Assembly (NCBI GenBank): GCA_005888095.1
Contig: VBKF01000161.1
Span: 1-56,004, forward strand
DNA length: 56,004 nt
Direction of reading: 5' to 3'
Origin: Deltaproteobacteria bacterium
GTDB taxonomy: Bacteria > Desulfobacterota > Binatia > DP-6
Part shown: piece after piece, positions 54,307-56,004 of the stretch
Numbering within the stretch: position 1 is the stretch's first letter
Layout: every line of letters starts with the position of its first letter
Translations under genes and position numbers: made by a program
Notes under the pieces: generated by a model
The model's input: the letters and a program-made list of their open reading frames with translations, nothing else
Databases searched by the model: none
What the model was told of the DNA's origin: nothing

Positions 54307-54759
54307 ATGCAACCGCGCGGCGCTCGCACCGCCGGCGCGGCGCTCCTCGCGCTGGTCGCCTGTGGCGCGCGCGAGCCGGCGGCCGTCGTCCACACCGCCG
54401 GCGGGGGGCGGGCCGAGGTCGCGGTGGAGGTCGCGGCCACCCCCGAGGCGCAGGCGCGCGGCCTCATGTACCGGCGCGTGCTCGCCGACGGGCAGGGCAT
54501 GCTGTTCGTGTTCCCGGCCGAGGCGCCGCACCAGTTCTGGATGAAGAACACCTTCATCCCGCTCGACATGATCTTCATCGCGGCCGACGGCCGGATCGTC
54601 GGCATCCACCCCAACGCGACGCCGCTCTCGACCGCACCGCTCGGCGTCGAGCGCCCGTCGCGCTACGTCCTCGAGGTCCCGGGCGGCTGGGCGGCGCGGC
54701 GCGGCGTCGCGCCGGGCGACCGCGTCGAGCTGCGCGGCATCGCCTTGAATTCCCCATGA
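54307..54759 (+). CDS. DUF192-family exported lipoprotein
   Basis: A 150-residue protein with a lipobox-like signal (LLALVACG), so probably membrane-anchored. The mature domain is a complete DUF192 barrel: [16 protein letters not shown], the MLFVFP strand, [15 protein letters not shown] and the [10 protein letters not shown] end. DUF192 proteins are widespread periplasmic proteins of unknown function, sometimes next to haloarchaeal or secretion genes. A longer frame from 54268 would read across the divergent start and was not used. Confidence 0.85.
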   Translation: MQPRGARTAGAALLALVACGAREPAAVVHTAGGGRAEVAVEVAATPEAQARGLMYRRVLADGQGMLFVFPAEAPHQFWMKNTFIPLDMIFIAADGRIVGIHPNATPLSTAPLGVERPSRYVLEVPGGWAARRGVAPGDRVELRGIALNSP

Positions 54760-54790
54760 GCGCATACTAGACAACGCTGCTTTCAGCCCG

Positions 54791-56004
54791 ATGGGCATCA
54801 AGGAGAATCTCGAGGAGCTCGAACGCCGCACTCGCGACGCGCTCCTCGGCGGCGGCGAGGAGCGGCTCCGCCGCCAGCACGAGGAAGGCAAGCTCTCCGC
54901 TCGCGAGCGCGTCGAGCAGCTCCTCGACCCGGGCAGCTTCGTCGAGCTCGACCGCTTCAAGACCCATCGCTGCAGCGACTTCGGCATGACCGAGCGCCGG
55001 ATCCTGGGCGACGGCGTGGTCACCGGGCACGGCACGATCGACGGCCGCCGCATGTTCGTCTTCTCGCAGGACTTCACGGTGTTCGGCGGCAGCCTCTCCG
55101 GCGCCTTCGCCGAGAAGGTGTGCAAGGTGATGGACCTCGCCATGCGCACGGGCGCACCGGTGATCGGCCTCAACGACTCGGGCGGGGCGCGCATCCAGGA
55201 GGGCGTGGTGAGCCTCGCGGGCTACGCCGACATCTTCCAGCGCAACGTCATGTCCTCGGGCGTGATCCCGCAGATCTCGGTGATCATGGGGCCGTGCGCC
55301 GGCGGCGCCGTCTACTCGCCGGCCATGACCGACTTCATCTTCATGACCAAGTCGAGCGGCTACATGTTCATCACCGGGCCCGACGTCATCAAGACGGTCA
55401 CCCACGAGGAGGTCACCAAGGAGGAGCTCGGCGGCGCGGACACCCACAACCAGCGCAGCGGCGTCGCCCACTTCGAGGGCGAGAACGACGCCGACACCCT
55501 CGCCATGGTGCGCGAGCTGCTCTCCTTCATCCCGAGCAACAACCTCGAGGACCCGCCCTTCGTCCCGACCGACGACGACCCCAACCGCCGCGACCCGAGC
55601 CTCGGCACGATCATCCCCGACAGCCCGAACAAGCCCTACGACATGCACGACCTCATCCGGGGGGTGATCGACGACGGCTACTTCTTCGAGGTGCAGCCCG
55701 CCTTCGCCCGCAACATCATCTGCGGCTTCGCGCGGCTCGGCGGGCGCTCCGTCGGCATCGTCGCCAACCAGCCGGCCTTCCTGGCCGGCGTCCTCGACAT
55801 CGACGCGGCGGTGAAGGCCGGGCGCTTCGTCCGCTTCTGCGACTGCTTCAACGTGCCGATCATCACGTTCGTCGACGTGCCCGGCTTCCTGCCCGGGACC
55901 GCGCAGGAGTTCGGCGGGATCATCCGGCACGGCGCCAAGCTCCTCTACGCGTTCTGCGAGGCGACCGTCCCGAAGGTGACGATCATCACCCGCAAGGCCT
56001 ACGG
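54791..56004 (+). CDS. pccB: Propionyl-CoA carboxylase-type carboxyltransferase beta subunit, 3' end cut off by the window
   Basis: 404 codons are present of a family that is usually about 510-520 long. The first half has [23 protein letters not shown] and [16 protein letters not shown] (acyl-CoA oxyanion loops); the second half begins [20 protein letters not shown] and [24 protein letters not shown] distinguishes it from the MCC-type subunit at 31636. It would carboxylate propionyl-CoA to methylmalonyl-CoA, feeding the mutase encoded at the other end of the window. No ribosome site is visible before the ATG, so leaderless translation is possible; TACTAG at 54772-54777 could be the -10. Confidence 0.92.
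   Translation, partial: MGIKENLEELERRTRDALLGGGEERLRRQHEEGKLSARERVEQLLDPGSFVELDRFKTHRCSDFGMTERRILGDGVVTGHGTIDGRRMFVFSQDFTVFGGSLSGAFAEKVCKVMDLAMRTGAPVIGLNDSGGARIQEGVVSLAGYADIFQRNVMSSGVIPQISVIMGPCAGGAVYSPAMTDFIFMTKSSGYMFITGPDVIKTVTHEEVTKEELGGADTHNQRSGVAHFEGENDADTLAMVRELLSFIPSNNLEDPPFVPTDDDPNRRDPSLGTIIPDSPNKPYDMHDLIRGVIDDGYFFEVQPAFARNIICGFARLGGRSVGIVANQPAFLAGVLDIDAAVKAGRFVRFCDCFNVPIITFVDVPGFLPGTAQEFGGIIRHGAKLLYAFCEATVPKVTIITRKAY

Overview
This 56 kb window is very GC-rich, densely coded and uses many GTG starts. It looks like a chromosomal segment from an uncultured soil or sediment bacterium of the old 'Deltaproteobacteria' assemblage. Myxococcota-type DUF4215 cysteine repeats, MopE-like motifs, an F420-type luciferase-like oxidoreductase, a P450 and an ETF:quinone oxidoreductase of the membrane iron-sulfur type suggest Binatota (Desulfobacterota_B) or a relative. 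This placement is inferred from gene content; no rRNA, tRNA, CRISPR array, prophage or intact insertion sequence was seen.

Left part (1-13.6 kb): the 5' part of a methylmalonyl-CoA mutase gene; a degenerate GIY-YIG-like gene behind a textbook sigma-54 promoter; a leftover Fis-type helix-turn-helix of an NtrC-family regulator; an SMR-like membrane protein and UppP; a PTS EIIA (PtsN-type) gene coupled to an APC permease with a Usp-like tail; an F420-type oxidoreductase; an NtrBC-type two-component pair; and an aldehyde dehydrogenase.

Centre-left (13.6-29.6 kb): a hotdog thioesterase; an operon for a secreted cysteine-rich protein, a Tat-exported small subunit and a GMC oxidoreductase; an HDOD protein with a GAF histidine kinase; then a run of large exported proteins. 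These are a DUF4215 protein built as a duplicated module around cysteine repeats, a MopE-type protein, and a 1210-residue beta-propeller/di-haem cytochrome c protein with a long threonine-rich linker. The last two share a C-terminal domain. pncB and a cyclase-family hydrolase lie between them.

Centre-right (29.7-42.9 kb): a probable operon of extended SDR, acyltransferase and a three-subunit biotin-dependent acyl-CoA carboxylase; an RND efflux adaptor/pump pair; a Uma2 protein; and an orphan sigma-54 activator whose receiver lacks the phospho-acceptor Asp. The activator is followed by a sigma-54-like promoter and a secreted protein.

Right part (42.9-56 kb): dienelactone hydrolase and formyltransferase; IclR-etfB-etfA-mpg; NnrU divergent from a TetR regulator; a TetR-P450 operon with its operator; a MazEF-type toxin-antitoxin pair; an ETF:(mena)quinone oxidoreductase; a DUF192 lipoprotein; and the 5' part of a propionyl-CoA-carboxylase-type carboxyltransferase gene.

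Together the genes describe a fatty-, branched- or odd-chain acyl-CoA oxidiser (carboxylases, methylmalonyl-CoA mutase, ETF plus membrane quinone reductase, aldehyde dehydrogenase, P450, GMC oxidase). It carries a large set of exported, disulfide-rich proteins, some of which may be under sigma-54 control.
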